From positions 1 through 64,000 of the forward strand of contig NZ_PVZF01000003.1 in assembly GCF_003002055.1 (NCBI RefSeq): DNA of 64,000 nucleotides, given 5' to 3'. Shown one piece after another: positions 1-7,185 of the stretch (position 1 is the first letter of the stretch; each line of letters starts with the position of its first letter). Source of the stretch: Kineococcus rhizosphaerae. GTDB lineage: Bacteria > Actinomycetota > Actinomycetes > Actinomycetales > Kineococcaceae. The position numbers were made by a program, and so were the translations under genes. Under the pieces are notes generated by a model. That model saw nothing but the letters and a program-made list of their open reading frames with translations. It made no database searches and was not told the origin of the DNA.

Positions 1-102
1 GTCGCCTTCAGCAGCTCCACACTGCCCTCGGAGGTCCTCTCTTGCCTCAACGACCTGCGGTTACCGGCGTGTCACCAACGTCCATGGTCAGTACAGCTAG
101 TC

Positions 103-1290
103 ATGGCACACGCACGACGCCCCGGAGGCGGCCGCAAGGGCTGGCTCGGGGCCTACAGGAAGGCCGACGGGCGGGAGGCCACCAAGCTCTGGCCCACCAA
201 GAAGGAGGCCACCACCTGGGCCAATGAGCAGGAACGACTGCTCCTGCGCGGCGAGTGGCTGGACCCGAAGAGCGGAAAGGTCACCGTTGGCGAGTACGCC
301 GATGAATGGCTCGACTCCAAGCTGCACATCAAGCAGACGACCCGGGAGAACTACCGCAACGCCCTCGACAAGCGGATCATCCCGACCTGGGGCGCTGTCC
401 CCTTGTCCGGCGTGACCCACGAGGGGGTCTCGTCCTGGGTCAGTCGGATGCACAAGGGGGGCTCGGCGGCATCGACGATCCGTGAGTCCTTCGTCGTGCT
501 GAGTGGCGTCCTGGACCTCGCGGTCCGGCGTCAGCGGATCCCGAACAACCCGGCCAAGGGAGTGTCCCTGCCGTCCCTCCCACCGTTGGTGAACAGCGAC
601 CGCCGCTTTCTGACGGCCGAACAGGTGTGGAGGATCGCCGACCACATCTCCGCCGAACGTGACCGCCTTCCGTTTCTGGTCCTGACCTTCACGGGGCTGC
701 GGGTGGGCGAGCTCGCAGGCCTTCGCGTCCGTGACTTCGATCAGCTCAAGCGTGAGGTGCGCGTCAGCCGCCAGATCATCAACCGAGGTGGTCAGCAGCG
801 AGTGGAGACTCCCAAGACCGCCAGCTCGAACCGCACAGTTCCGGTGCCGCCGTTCCTCGTGGCCCTACTCACGGCCGACCTGGCCGGCAAGGGGCCGGAC
901 GACCCGTTGGTTCCTGCACCGCGTGGCGGGATCCTCCGGACGGAGAACTGGCGCAAGCGGGTCTTCGACCCCGCGGTCCGAGCGGCCGAGGTCGCGGTGC
1001 AAGTCCCAGGCGACACCGTTCGTCTCCACGACTTGCGGCACACCTTTGCCTCGCTGCACATCCAGGCGGGCACACCGCCGAAGCAGCTATCCGAGATGAT
1101 GGGTCACAGCAGCATCGGCGTGACCCTCAACCGGTACAGCCACCTGTACCCGGGCGACCTCCACCGATTCGCCGACGCTCTTGAGACAGCGGCAGCAGCG
1201 GCTCGGAGGCCGCGCGCAGAACAGTCGCAGAACGAGCCCGCGACGGCGGGTGATCGCCTGACGGTCGTAAAGGACCCGAAGGCCGTCTGA
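103..1290 (+). CDS. Tyrosine-type site-specific recombinase (integrase)
   Basis: This 395-residue protein should catalyse integration and excision of a mobile element. The N-terminus is Arg/Lys/Gly-rich, as in Arm-binding domains (about 1-60). A core-binding SAM-like domain follows (about 60-165), then the catalytic domain. Catalytic residues visible are Arg200 in the TGLRVGEL motif, His309-x-x-Arg312 in HDLRHT, a His in the MGHSS box near 334, and Tyr345 in the NRYSH motif. The length is typical of phage and ICE integrases of actinobacteria. The gene ends about 55 bp before a partial tRNA-Phe sequence, the classic arrangement of an integrase next to its own attachment site. Codon use includes some AT-richer codons than the neighbours. 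The rest of the element would lie upstream of the window. Confidence 0.93.
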   Translation: MAHARRPGGGRKGWLGAYRKADGREATKLWPTKKEATTWANEQERLLLRGEWLDPKSGKVTVGEYADEWLDSKLHIKQTTRENYRNALDKRIIPTWGAVPLSGVTHEGVSSWVSRMHKGGSAASTIRESFVVLSGVLDLAVRRQRIPNNPAKGVSLPSLPPLVNSDRRFLTAEQVWRIADHISAERDRLPFLVLTFTGLRVGELAGLRVRDFDQLKREVRVSRQIINRGGQQRVETPKTASSNRTVPVPPFLVALLTADLAGKGPDDPLVPAPRGGILRTENWRKRVFDPAVRAAEVAVQVPGDTVRLHDLRHTFASLHIQAGTPPKQLSEMMGHSSIGVTLNRYSHLYPGDLHRFADALETAAAAARRPRAEQSQNEPATAGDRLTVVKDPKAV

Positions 1291-1343
1291 CCTGCACAGA
1301 TGCAGGTCAAGGCAGGTAAACGATCTAAGCAGTGACTGTCTCA

Positions 1344-1387
1344 CTGAAAATCGGAAGGTCAGCGGTTCGACCCCGCTCCTGGCCACC
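1344..1387 (+). other. att site: 3' half of tRNA-Phe (GAA)
   Basis: The sequence reads as positions 32-73 of a tRNA-Phe: anticodon loop CTGAAAA with GAA at 1346-1348, variable loop AGGTC, T stem AGCGG/CCGCT around TTCGACC, acceptor strand CCTGGCC at 1378-1384 and discriminator A at 1385. No matching 5' half (GGCCAGG acceptor, D arm) lies upstream, where the integrase gene ends instead. This is the usual footprint of integration into a tRNA 3' end. The intact tRNA is expected at the other end of the element, outside the window. Bases just upstream (about 1339-1343) pair imperfectly with the anticodon stem, so the core may begin there. Confidence 0.8.
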
Positions 1388-1400
1388 TGGGATCGAGCTC

Positions 1401-1435
1401 ACGAAGGCCCCGGCGCACTGCGCCGGGGCCTTCGT
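1401..1435 (+). terminator. Strong hairpin after tRNA-Phe fragment
   Basis: This is a perfect 16-bp inverted repeat with a 3-base loop (arms 1401-1416 and 1420-1435), very GC-rich and 13 bp past the tRNA fragment. It was probably the terminator of the original tRNA gene. It has no long U-tract, as is common in high-GC actinobacteria. Confidence 0.7.
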
Positions 1436-1441
1436 CGTGAC

Positions 1442-1639
1442 CATCCGCTCACCGCCGGTCATTGGCAGCTCTCCGGCGGCACGTCGAAGATGCAGGGGCG
1501 ACGACGCACTGTCCTCGGCGAGCGCACCGACCCGGCCGCCCTCGACGTCGCCCCGGGGACGGCCCTGGCACCCGGCCCGCACCGCGTCGAGGTCGTCGTG
1601 GACGGGGTGCGCTCGGGCCTGTGGACGGTCGCGGGATGA
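1442..1639 (+). pseudogene. C-terminal fragment of an unknown gene upstream of an ATPase remnant
   Basis: A coding-like frame runs from just after the hairpin to a TGA at 1637-1639. It reads as a beta-rich C-terminal domain (Trp-Gln-Leu-Ser-Gly, Arg-rich turn, then HRVEVVVDGVRSG and TV) with no credible start. An ATG exists at 1490 but the reading continues upstream of it. Its stop overlaps the next frame by ATGA, so the two were once an operon pair. In extracellular contractile injection system clusters a Pvc16-type (DUF4255) gene can precede the AAA ATPase. This fragment could be the end of such a gene, but that is inference from the neighbour and the sequence alone does not prove it. Confidence 0.4.
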
Positions 1640-2150
1640 CGGGGTTCGCGGACCACTGGGAGCACCTGCGCGCGGAGTTCGCGCTCCTGGAGCACACGTT
1701 CGAACCCGCCGCGCCGGAGCACGCCGACGACCTGGCCGAGCTGCGGGCCGCGATCGAGGACCGCGTCGCCGCCACCGACCCGGGGGGCGGCTGCCGCTGG
1801 CGCGGATCGTGCGCGCCGTGCCGCTGACCCCCTGGGAGACGACCCTCGTCGTGCTGTGCCTCGGCGTCGAGCTCGACGCGCGCTGGGCCGCGCGGCAGGG
1901 GGACGCGGTGCTGCGCCGGCCCGGGACGGGACTGGCCCTGGAGCTGCTCACCGACCTCGCCCCGGCGGCGCTCGTGCGCCTCGGCGTCCGCGGGGAGTCG
2001 TCCCTCGCGCAGCTGCATGTGGACCACGTGGCGGTCGACTTCGCGCTCGAGGGCGACGAGGAGATCGCGCGCCGGCTCGCGCGGGCGTGGCTGGACGCGC
2101 TCGTCGGCGCGTCGGTGCGGCCCTCACCGGGTCCCTCACCGGATCCGTGA
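1636..2150 (+). pseudogene. Truncated, frameshifted N-terminus of an injection-system-type AAA ATPase
   Basis: The frame opens at ATG 1636, reads about 50 residues (FADHWEHLRAEF, then an acidic stretch), and is interrupted at a run of six G (1782-1787). Adding one G joins it to the next frame. That frame continues with LPLARIVRA, LTPWETTLVVLCLGVELD and GLALELLTDLAPAALVRLGV, ending at 2150. The pattern of an L-T-P-x-E start, a hydrophobic stretch and V-E-L-D resembles the N-terminal region of the AAA ATPases found in extracellular contractile injection system loci. Such proteins are usually 450-700 residues, but here only about 170 codons remain and no Walker motifs follow. A truncated pseudogene is likely. 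The family assignment is from memory of the motif. Confidence 0.45.
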
Positions 2151-2354
2151 CGCGTCAGGACACCGGTGACGGTCGCCGGGCTGAGCCTCCGCCGGCCCGC
2201 GGGTCGGCCGTCGCCGGGGGTGGCCGTGGTCGGGTCGTCCGCGGCGGCCGGGCCGTCGGTCAGGTGGGTGGTGTCCTGGCCGGCCACCCGTGAGCGGGCA
2301 CCCTGCAGCTCGGGTCCGACCGTGCGCCTCCTGCGGGCCGCCGCTCGGGCGTCG
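2151..2354. other. Gap with no recognisable gene
   Basis: About 200 bp lie between the ATPase remnant and csoR. Open frames exist on both strands but have the low-complexity Arg/Pro/Gly composition of shadow frames. I see no start with a ribosome binding site, no hairpin and no RNA gene. It may be further decayed sequence. Confidence 0.4.
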
Positions 2355-2660
2355 TCAGGAGCGCACGAGCCGGGCGATGGCGGCCGAGGCTTCCTTGATC
2401 TTCGCCTCAGCCTCCTCGCCGCCGTGGGCGATGGCGTCGCGGACGCAGTGGGCCAGGTGTTCTTCCAGCAGGCTCAGCGCGACGGCCTCCAGCGCCTTGG
2501 TGGCCGCCGAGACCTGGGTGAGGACGTCGATGCAGTAGGAGTCCTCCTCGACCATGCGCTGCAGGCCGCGGACCTGGCCTTCGATGCGGCGCAGCCGCTT
2601 CAACTGCGCGGTCTTGGTGTCGGCGTAACCGGGCGGCGTCGTGGGCGTGAGGGCCGTCAT
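2355..2660 (-). CDS. csoR: Copper-sensing transcriptional repressor CsoR
   Basis: This 101-residue all-helical protein belongs to the CsoR/RcnR family (DUF156), which represses copper efflux genes until Cu(I) binds. The Cu(I) ligands are present with the family spacing: Cys43, His68 and Cys72 (YCIDV and EEHLAHC). The LKRLRRIEGQVRGLQRM helix is conserved. I chose ATG at 2660 because GGAGGA lies just upstream. A longer in-frame opening at 2726 lacks homology. The gene follows copA on the same strand with a 114-bp gap, so copA-csoR may be co-transcribed and autoregulated through the operator at 5173. Confidence 0.93.
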   Translation of the reverse strand: MTALTPTTPPGYADTKTAQLKRLRRIEGQVRGLQRMVEEDSYCIDVLTQVSAATKALEAVALSLLEEHLAHCVRDAIAHGGEEAEAKIKEASAAIARLVRS

Positions 2661-2774
2661 CGCTGTCTCCTCCTGCAGCTGGGGGTCTCCATCATCCGAC
2701 CGATCACCCGTCCGACCGATCACCACTGACCCGATCGTGGGGCTCGGGCCGCGCAGCGAGCGTGGGAGCGGGCG

Positions 2775-5162
2775 TCACAGGCGCTGGGTGCGCAGCCGCA
2801 GCGCGTTGGTGATCACGCTGACCGAGGACAGCGCCATCGCGGCGGCGGCGATGACCGGGGAGAGCAGCAACCCGGACACCGGGTACAGGACACCGGCGGC
2901 GAGGGGGATGCCGGCGGCGTTGTAGACGAAGGCGAACAGCAGGTTCTGGCGGATGTTGCGCATCGTCAGCTGCGAGGTCCGCCGGGCCCGCACGATCGCG
3001 GTCAGGTCCCCCTGCAGCAGGGTCACCCCGGCGCTCTCCATCGCCACGTCGGTGCCCGAGCCCATCGCGATCCCGACGTCGGCTGCGGCCAGGGCGGGGG
3101 CGTCGTTGACGCCGTCGCCGGCCATGGCCACGACCCGGCCCTCGGCGCGCAGCCGCTGCACGACGTCGCTCTTGCGGTCGGGCAGCACCTCGGCCTCGAC
3201 ACGGTCGATGCCGAGGCCGGCCGCGACCGCCTGGGCGGTGACGCGGTTGTCGCCGGTGAGCATGACGATGTCCAGCCCGGCCTCGCGCAACTGCTGCAGT
3301 GCGGTGGCGGTGGAGTCCTTGACCTGGTCGGCGATGGCGATGACCGCACGGACCTCGTCCTCGACGGCGACGAGCACGGCGATGGCCCCGGTCGAACGAA
3401 CCTCGTCGGCCACGGCCTGGGCGGGCCCGGCGTCCAGACCCATCGAGGACAGCAGCCCGGCGCTGCCGATGGCCACGCGCTGGCCGTCGACCACGCCGCT
3501 GACCCCGCGACCGGCGGGGGCTTCGAAGTCCTGCACGACCGGCACCGCCAGCCCCCGCTGCTGGGCGGCGCGGACGACGGCCTCGCCCAGCGGGTGCTCC
3601 GAACCCTTCTCGACGGCGGCGGCCAGGCGCAGCACCTCGGCCTCGACGGCTTCGTCATCGGTCGTGACGGCGGGGACCAGGATGACGCGGTCCACTGAGG
3701 GGCGGCCTTCGGTGAGGGTGCCGGTCTTGTCCACGACCAGGGTGTCGACCTTCTCCAGCCGTTCCAGTGCCTCGGCGTTCTTGATCAGCACTCCGGAGCG
3801 GGCACCGCGGCCGACCCCGACCATGATCGACATGGGTGTGGCCAGGCCCAGTGCGCACGGGCAGGCGATGATCAGGACCGCGACGGCCACGATCAGGGCG
3901 TGCGCCAGGCGCGGGTCGGGGCCGGCGACGGCCCAGACGACGAAGGCGATGACGGCCACGGCGATCACGACGGGCACGAAGACGGCTGAGACCTTGTCGG
4001 CCAGGCGCTGGATCGGGGCCCGGGAGCGTTGGGCCTCGGCGACCATGGCCACGATCCGGGACAGCATCGTGTCGCGCCCGACGGCGTCGGCGCGCACGAT
4101 CAGCGACCCGGCGGAGTTGATGGTGCCGCCCAGCACCCGGTCCCCGTCGGTCTTGGTGACCGGCATCGACTCACCGGTCACCAGGGACTCGTCGACCGAG
4201 GAGCGGCCTTCGAGGACGGTGCCGTCGACGGGGACCTTCTCCCCGGGGCGGACCCGCAGCCGGTCTCCGAGACCGACGTCGTCGAGGTTGACTTCCGTCT
4301 CCTCGCCTGTGTCGTCGAGGCGGCGGGCGGTCTTGGGGGTCAGGTCCAGCAGGGCGCGGATGGCGCCGGAGGTCTGCTCCCGGGCCCGCAGTTCCAGCAC
4401 CTGGCCCAGCAGGACCAGGACGGTGATGACGGCGGCGGCCTCGAAGTAGACGTCGACGGCGCCCATCTCGTCGTGGAAGGCAGCCGGGAAGATCCCGGGG
4501 GCGACGGTGGCCACGGTGCTGAACACCCAGGCCACGCCGGTGCCCATCGCGATGAGGGTGAACATGTTCAGGTGACGGGTGCGCACCGACGCCGCACCGC
4601 GGACGAAGAAGGGCCATCCGGCCCACAGCACCACCGGGGTGGCCAGGGCGAACTGGATCCAGGTGGAGACGTCGCTGGGAATCGCGTCGTGCACGGCGGG
4701 GATGAAGTGCCGGCCCATCTCCAGGGCGAAGACCGGCAGGGCCAGCGCGAGCCCGATCCAGAACCGGCGTCGCATGTCGATGAGTTCGTGGCTGGGGCCG
4801 GTCTGGGCGGTGATGACGACCGGTTCCAGGCCCATACCGCAGATGGGGCAGCTGCCGGGTCCGTCCTGGCGAACCTCCGGGTGCATCGGGCAGGTGTGCT
4901 CCACCGCCTCACCCGGACCGGCCTGCACGGCGACCTTGGTGCTGGTCCCGGCGTGGTCGTGACCGGCGTGGTCGTGATGCGTTGCGACGTAGCGGTCGGG
5001 GTCCTCACTGAACGCCGCTCGGCATCCCGGTGAGCAGAAGGAGTAGGTGGTCCCATCGTGCTCGGCTGACGTCGTCGTCGCCGGGTCGACGCTCATGCCG
5101 CACACGGGATCCACCGCTGACGGTCGGGTCTCCAGCCGCGGGTCGTCGTTGCGAGTAGCCAT
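2775..5162 (-). CDS. copA: Cu(I)-translocating P1B-type ATPase CopA
   Basis: A 795-residue copper-exporting ATPase of the inner membrane. The order is a YHS metal-binding domain (about 18-60, DPVCGM), a His-rich linker, a heavy-metal-binding domain near 88-112 (CPMHPEV and CPICGM), six to eight transmembrane segments, the actuator loop with TGES, the transport motif CPC (ACPCALG near 433), the phosphorylation motif DKTGT near 477, and a C-terminal [10 protein letters not shown] hinge. There is no N-terminal CxxC HMA domain. It is replaced by the YHS and CPMHPE domains, a common variant. Start ATG 5162 lies about 11 bp from a CsoR-type operator (5173-5187), so copper-induced derepression is expected. 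Confidence 0.95.
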   Translation of the reverse strand: MATRNDDPRLETRPSAVDPVCGMSVDPATTTSAEHDGTTYSFCSPGCRAAFSEDPDRYVATHHDHAGHDHAGTSTKVAVQAGPGEAVEHTCPMHPEVRQDGPGSCPICGMGLEPVVITAQTGPSHELIDMRRRFWIGLALALPVFALEMGRHFIPAVHDAIPSDVSTWIQFALATPVVLWAGWPFFVRGAASVRTRHLNMFTLIAMGTGVAWVFSTVATVAPGIFPAAFHDEMGAVDVYFEAAAVITVLVLLGQVLELRAREQTSGAIRALLDLTPKTARRLDDTGEETEVNLDDVGLGDRLRVRPGEKVPVDGTVLEGRSSVDESLVTGESMPVTKTDGDRVLGGTINSAGSLIVRADAVGRDTMLSRIVAMVAEAQRSRAPIQRLADKVSAVFVPVVIAVAVIAFVVWAVAGPDPRLAHALIVAVAVLIIACPCALGLATPMSIMVGVGRGARSGVLIKNAEALERLEKVDTLVVDKTGTLTEGRPSVDRVILVPAVTTDDEAVEAEVLRLAAAVEKGSEHPLGEAVVRAAQQRGLAVPVVQDFEAPAGRGVSGVVDGQRVAIGSAGLLSSMGLDAGPAQAVADEVRSTGAIAVLVAVEDEVRAVIAIADQVKDSTATALQQLREAGLDIVMLTGDNRVTAQAVAAGLGIDRVEAEVLPDRKSDVVQRLRAEGRVVAMAGDGVNDAPALAAADVGIAMGSGTDVAMESAGVTLLQGDLTAIVRARRTSQLTMRNIRQNLLFAFVYNAAGIPLAAGVLYPVSGLLLSPVIAAAAMALSSVSVITNALRLRTQRL

Positions 5163-5172
5163 GTCCTGAGCA

Positions 5173-5187
5173 TACCCCCCAGGGGTA
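5173..5187. promoter_or_regulatory. CsoR operator upstream of copA
   Basis: TACCCCCCAGGGGTA is an inverted repeat with the TACCCC..GGGGTA arms typical of actinobacterial CsoR boxes. It sits 11 bp upstream of the copA start. Nearly the same sequence, inverted, occurs at 6612-6630 before the second copper operon. Confidence 0.85.
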
Positions 5188-5299
5188 ACCGCGCAAGGGG
5201 TGCGCGCCTCCGGCGGAGGACAGCTCAGGGACGGCGCGGGGTACGACGGGAAGGGAACTGGAAGCCTCCCGATGCCTCACCCGGCCTCGACCGAGCAAC

Positions 5300-5332
5300 G
5301 GCTGGTGGGTGGGCCAGGCCCACCCACCAGCC
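5300..5332. terminator. Perfect palindromic terminator between copper operons
   Basis: Two 16-base arms (5300-5315 and 5317-5332) are perfectly complementary around a single base. In RNA the loop would open to three bases. It lies 23 bp past the end of the leftward DUF305 gene and probably stops transcription towards the copA promoter. Confidence 0.75.
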
Positions 5333-5354
5333 ACCTGATCTCTGCTCAGCTTCG

Positions 5355-6089
5355 TCAGCCGAGGGCGGTGAGCATCTGCTTCATCTGCTCGATCTCGCCG
5401 CTCTGGCTCGTCACGATCGAGTCGGCCAGCTCCTGGGCCTGCGGGTTGGAACCTCGCTGCTGCTCGGTCTGGGCCATCTGCACCGCGCCGGTGTGGTGCT
5501 CGATCATCAGCTGCAGGAACACCCGGTCGAAGTCGGTGCCGGTGGCGTTCTGCAGCTGAGTCATCTGCTCCTCACTCGTCATCCCGGGCATCCCCGACGT
5601 CGAAGAGCGGTCCATGCCCTCCACACCACCGGCCGTGCCGCCGGTCATGGGGGTCATCGAGGGAGCGGCCGTGGCCGGTGCGCCCCAGGCGTTCAGCCAG
5701 GAGGTCATCTCCTCGATCTCCGGCCGCTGAGCGGCCTCGATCTCGGCCGCGAGGTCCTCGACCTGCTGGCTGGAGGCCTGGGTGGTGGCCATCTGCGCCA
5801 TCTCGACAGCGCCCTGGTGGTGGACGATCATCATCTGGGCGAACATCACGTCCTGGTCGTCGTGCTCGGCGTCGACGCTGCTGGTGGCGCCGGCCGAGGG
5901 GCTCGCCGAGGTCGTCGAGGACTCCGAGGCCATCGAGGAGTGGTCCATCGAGCCGGCGTCGTCGCCGCCGCAGGCGGCCAGGACCAGCGACAGCGTCGCG
6001 GCGGCGCCGAGGGCGACCACCCGCGCGAGCGGACGGGCGGCGGGTCGGGTCGTGCGGGCGGCGCGGGTCGTGGGAGTAGTGGTGCGCAT
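5355..6089 (-). CDS. DUF305 lipoprotein, probable periplasmic copper-associated protein
   Basis: This 244-residue exported protein has an Arg-rich N-terminus, a hydrophobic segment and a lipobox ending at Cys40 (LVLAAC), so it should be anchored to the outer face of the membrane. Two DUF305 units follow, each with a His-His-x-Gly-Ala motif in a Met-rich helix (MMIVHHQGAVEMA and LMIEHHTGAVQMA). The linkers are rich in Met, Ser and Thr (GSMDHSSM, GMPGM). Met/His-rich DUF305 proteins are often found with copper resistance genes and are thought to bind copper outside the membrane. It is the second gene of an operon behind the DUF6153-like gene, under a CsoR-type operator. A GAGGAG site precedes ATG 6089. 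Confidence 0.85.
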   Translation of the reverse strand: MRTTTPTTRAARTTRPAARPLARVVALGAAATLSLVLAACGGDDAGSMDHSSMASESSTTSASPSAGATSSVDAEHDDQDVMFAQMMIVHHQGAVEMAQMATTQASSQQVEDLAAEIEAAQRPEIEEMTSWLNAWGAPATAAPSMTPMTGGTAGGVEGMDRSSTSGMPGMTSEEQMTQLQNATGTDFDRVFLQLMIEHHTGAVQMAQTEQQRGSNPQAQELADSIVTSQSGEIEQMKQMLTALG

Positions 6090-6178
6090 CAGAGGTACAG
6101 CTCCTCGGGTGAGTCACGGGTGGAAGGCACGACGGAGCAGCGCGTGGACGAGGTCGTCCACGACGCGCAGGGGTCGGC

Positions 6179-6601
6179 CTAGACCCGGATCACGCAGAGG
6201 CTGACGCGTGGCCAGTGCCACGGCGGCGGCCCGCGCCAGGGCGTGGCGGCGATGACCTGGTCCAGCCAGGGGTCGGTGAGCCGGTACGAGGGGCGCAGGG
6301 CCTGGGCCGTGGCCCAGGCGAGCAGGACCACCAGCAGCGCGACGCCGGCGGACAGGAACAGCACGCAGTCACCCGTCGAGCGGTGGTGCTCGTGGTCGGT
6401 GCCCTGCAGCGAGGTGACCGACTCGGCGTGGTCCACGGCCGGCGCAGGGCTGGTCGACACGGAGGCGCCGGGGACGGCGGTGTGGTGGCGGCTGACGGCG
6501 GCGGCCAGGACGTGCATCGCACACAGCCCCAGGACCACGGCGAGCACGAGCAGGACGCGCGGGACCGTGGAGGTCCAGACGGGTCTGCGGGTGCCGCTCA
6601 C
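6179..6601 (-). CDS. DUF6153-like small membrane protein of copper operon
   Basis: A 140-residue protein with an N-terminal membrane segment or signal anchor (about 14-32, ending in CAMHVLAAA), a His/Ser-rich external stretch (HHTAV, HAES, HEHHRS) and a second membrane segment (about 82-104, CVLFLSAGVALLVVLLAW). I chose GTG 6601. It lies about 10 bp from the CsoR-type box, so the leader would be very short or absent. The overall shape matches DUF6153 proteins that occur beside copper genes. Function is unknown, and a role in metal binding or delivery is inferred only from the operator and the DUF305 partner downstream. Confidence 0.7.
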   Translation of the reverse strand: MSGTRRPVWTSTVPRVLLVLAVVLGLCAMHVLAAAVSRHHTAVPGASVSTSPAPAVDHAESVTSLQGTDHEHHRSTGDCVLFLSAGVALLVVLLAWATAQALRPSYRLTDPWLDQVIAATPWRGPPPWHWPRVSLCVIRV

Positions 6602-6611
6602 GACCCCAACG

Positions 6612-6630
6612 CTAACCCCTGGGGGGTATG
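6612..6630. promoter_or_regulatory. Second CsoR-type operator
   Basis: TAACCCCTGGGGGGTATGC is almost the reverse complement of the copA operator at 5171-5189. It lies immediately upstream of the GTG start at 6601, so the DUF6153/DUF305 operon probably belongs to the CsoR regulon. Confidence 0.8.
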
Positions 6631-6741
6631 CGTGCAGGAGGGCACCTCGGCCATGCACCCCGGGTGCTGCGTCGACGGTGGTGGCGGTGGCGTCGATGCC
6701 CGGGACTTGACGCCCACCGGCCTCTGACTCAGCATCTGCGC

Positions 6742-7185
6742 ATGAGTGAAGATGCGAAGCGCTGCACGTTGGGCGTGGACAGTCAGTACGTCGAGGTGGC
6801 CGCGGAGGTCTTCTCCCTGTTGTCCGACCCCACCCGCATCCGCATCGTCCTGGCGCTGCGCGGACAGGAGCTGTCGGTGAACCACCTGGCCGACGTCGTC
6901 GGCAAGAGCCCCACGGCGGTGTCCCAGCACCTGTCCAAGCTGCGGTGGGGGCGGATGGTGGCCACCCGCCAGGACGGCAACCGCGTCTTCTACCGGCTGG
7001 TCGACGAGCACGCCCGCAACCTGGTCGCCGAGGCCGTCTACCAGGCCGAACACGCGCTGGAGCCGCAGACGGCTCACCAGCGCGCCGGAGTCGACGGTGC
7101 CCCCGTGCACACGCACCGGTCGGTGGGTGTCGACGCCCCGGCCACCTCCAGCCCGACGTCGACCGGGGAGTGCCCCGTCCGATGA
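6742..7185 (+). CDS. ArsR/SmtB-family metal-responsive repressor
   Basis: A 147-residue winged-helix regulator. The ArsR core covers about 15-100: FSLLSDPTRIRIVLAL, the recognition helix SPTAVSQHLSKLR, and a wing with DGNRVFYRL. The C-terminal helix (DEHARNLVAEAVYQAEH) carries Asp/His residues of the kind used by the alpha-5 metal sites of NmtR/CzrA-like sensors. The tail beyond 110 has more His (HTHRS) and is disordered. The stop overlaps the start of the next ATPase gene by ATGA, so this is an autoregulated repressor/efflux operon. The metal cannot be read from sequence. The P1B-4 type of the pump suggests Co(II), Ni(II), Fe(II) or Zn(II). Confidence 0.88.
   Translation: MSEDAKRCTLGVDSQYVEVAAEVFSLLSDPTRIRIVLALRGQELSVNHLADVVGKSPTAVSQHLSKLRWGRMVATRQDGNRVFYRLVDEHARNLVAEAVYQAEHALEPQTAHQRAGVDGAPVHTHRSVGVDAPATSSPTSTGECPVR

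Noticed and set aside
1-102. End of an excisionase gene upstream of the integrase
   Set aside because: Short open frames run in from the edge, but none shows a helix-turn-helix or a credible end.
1270-1390. Intact tRNA-Phe gene
   Set aside because: Only the anticodon loop onward is present. No D arm or acceptor 5' strand precedes it.
2953-4449. Long open frame antisense to copA
   Set aside because: It has Ser/Arg/Thr-rich low-complexity composition and mirrors the GC-rich codon pattern of copA. No homology is visible.
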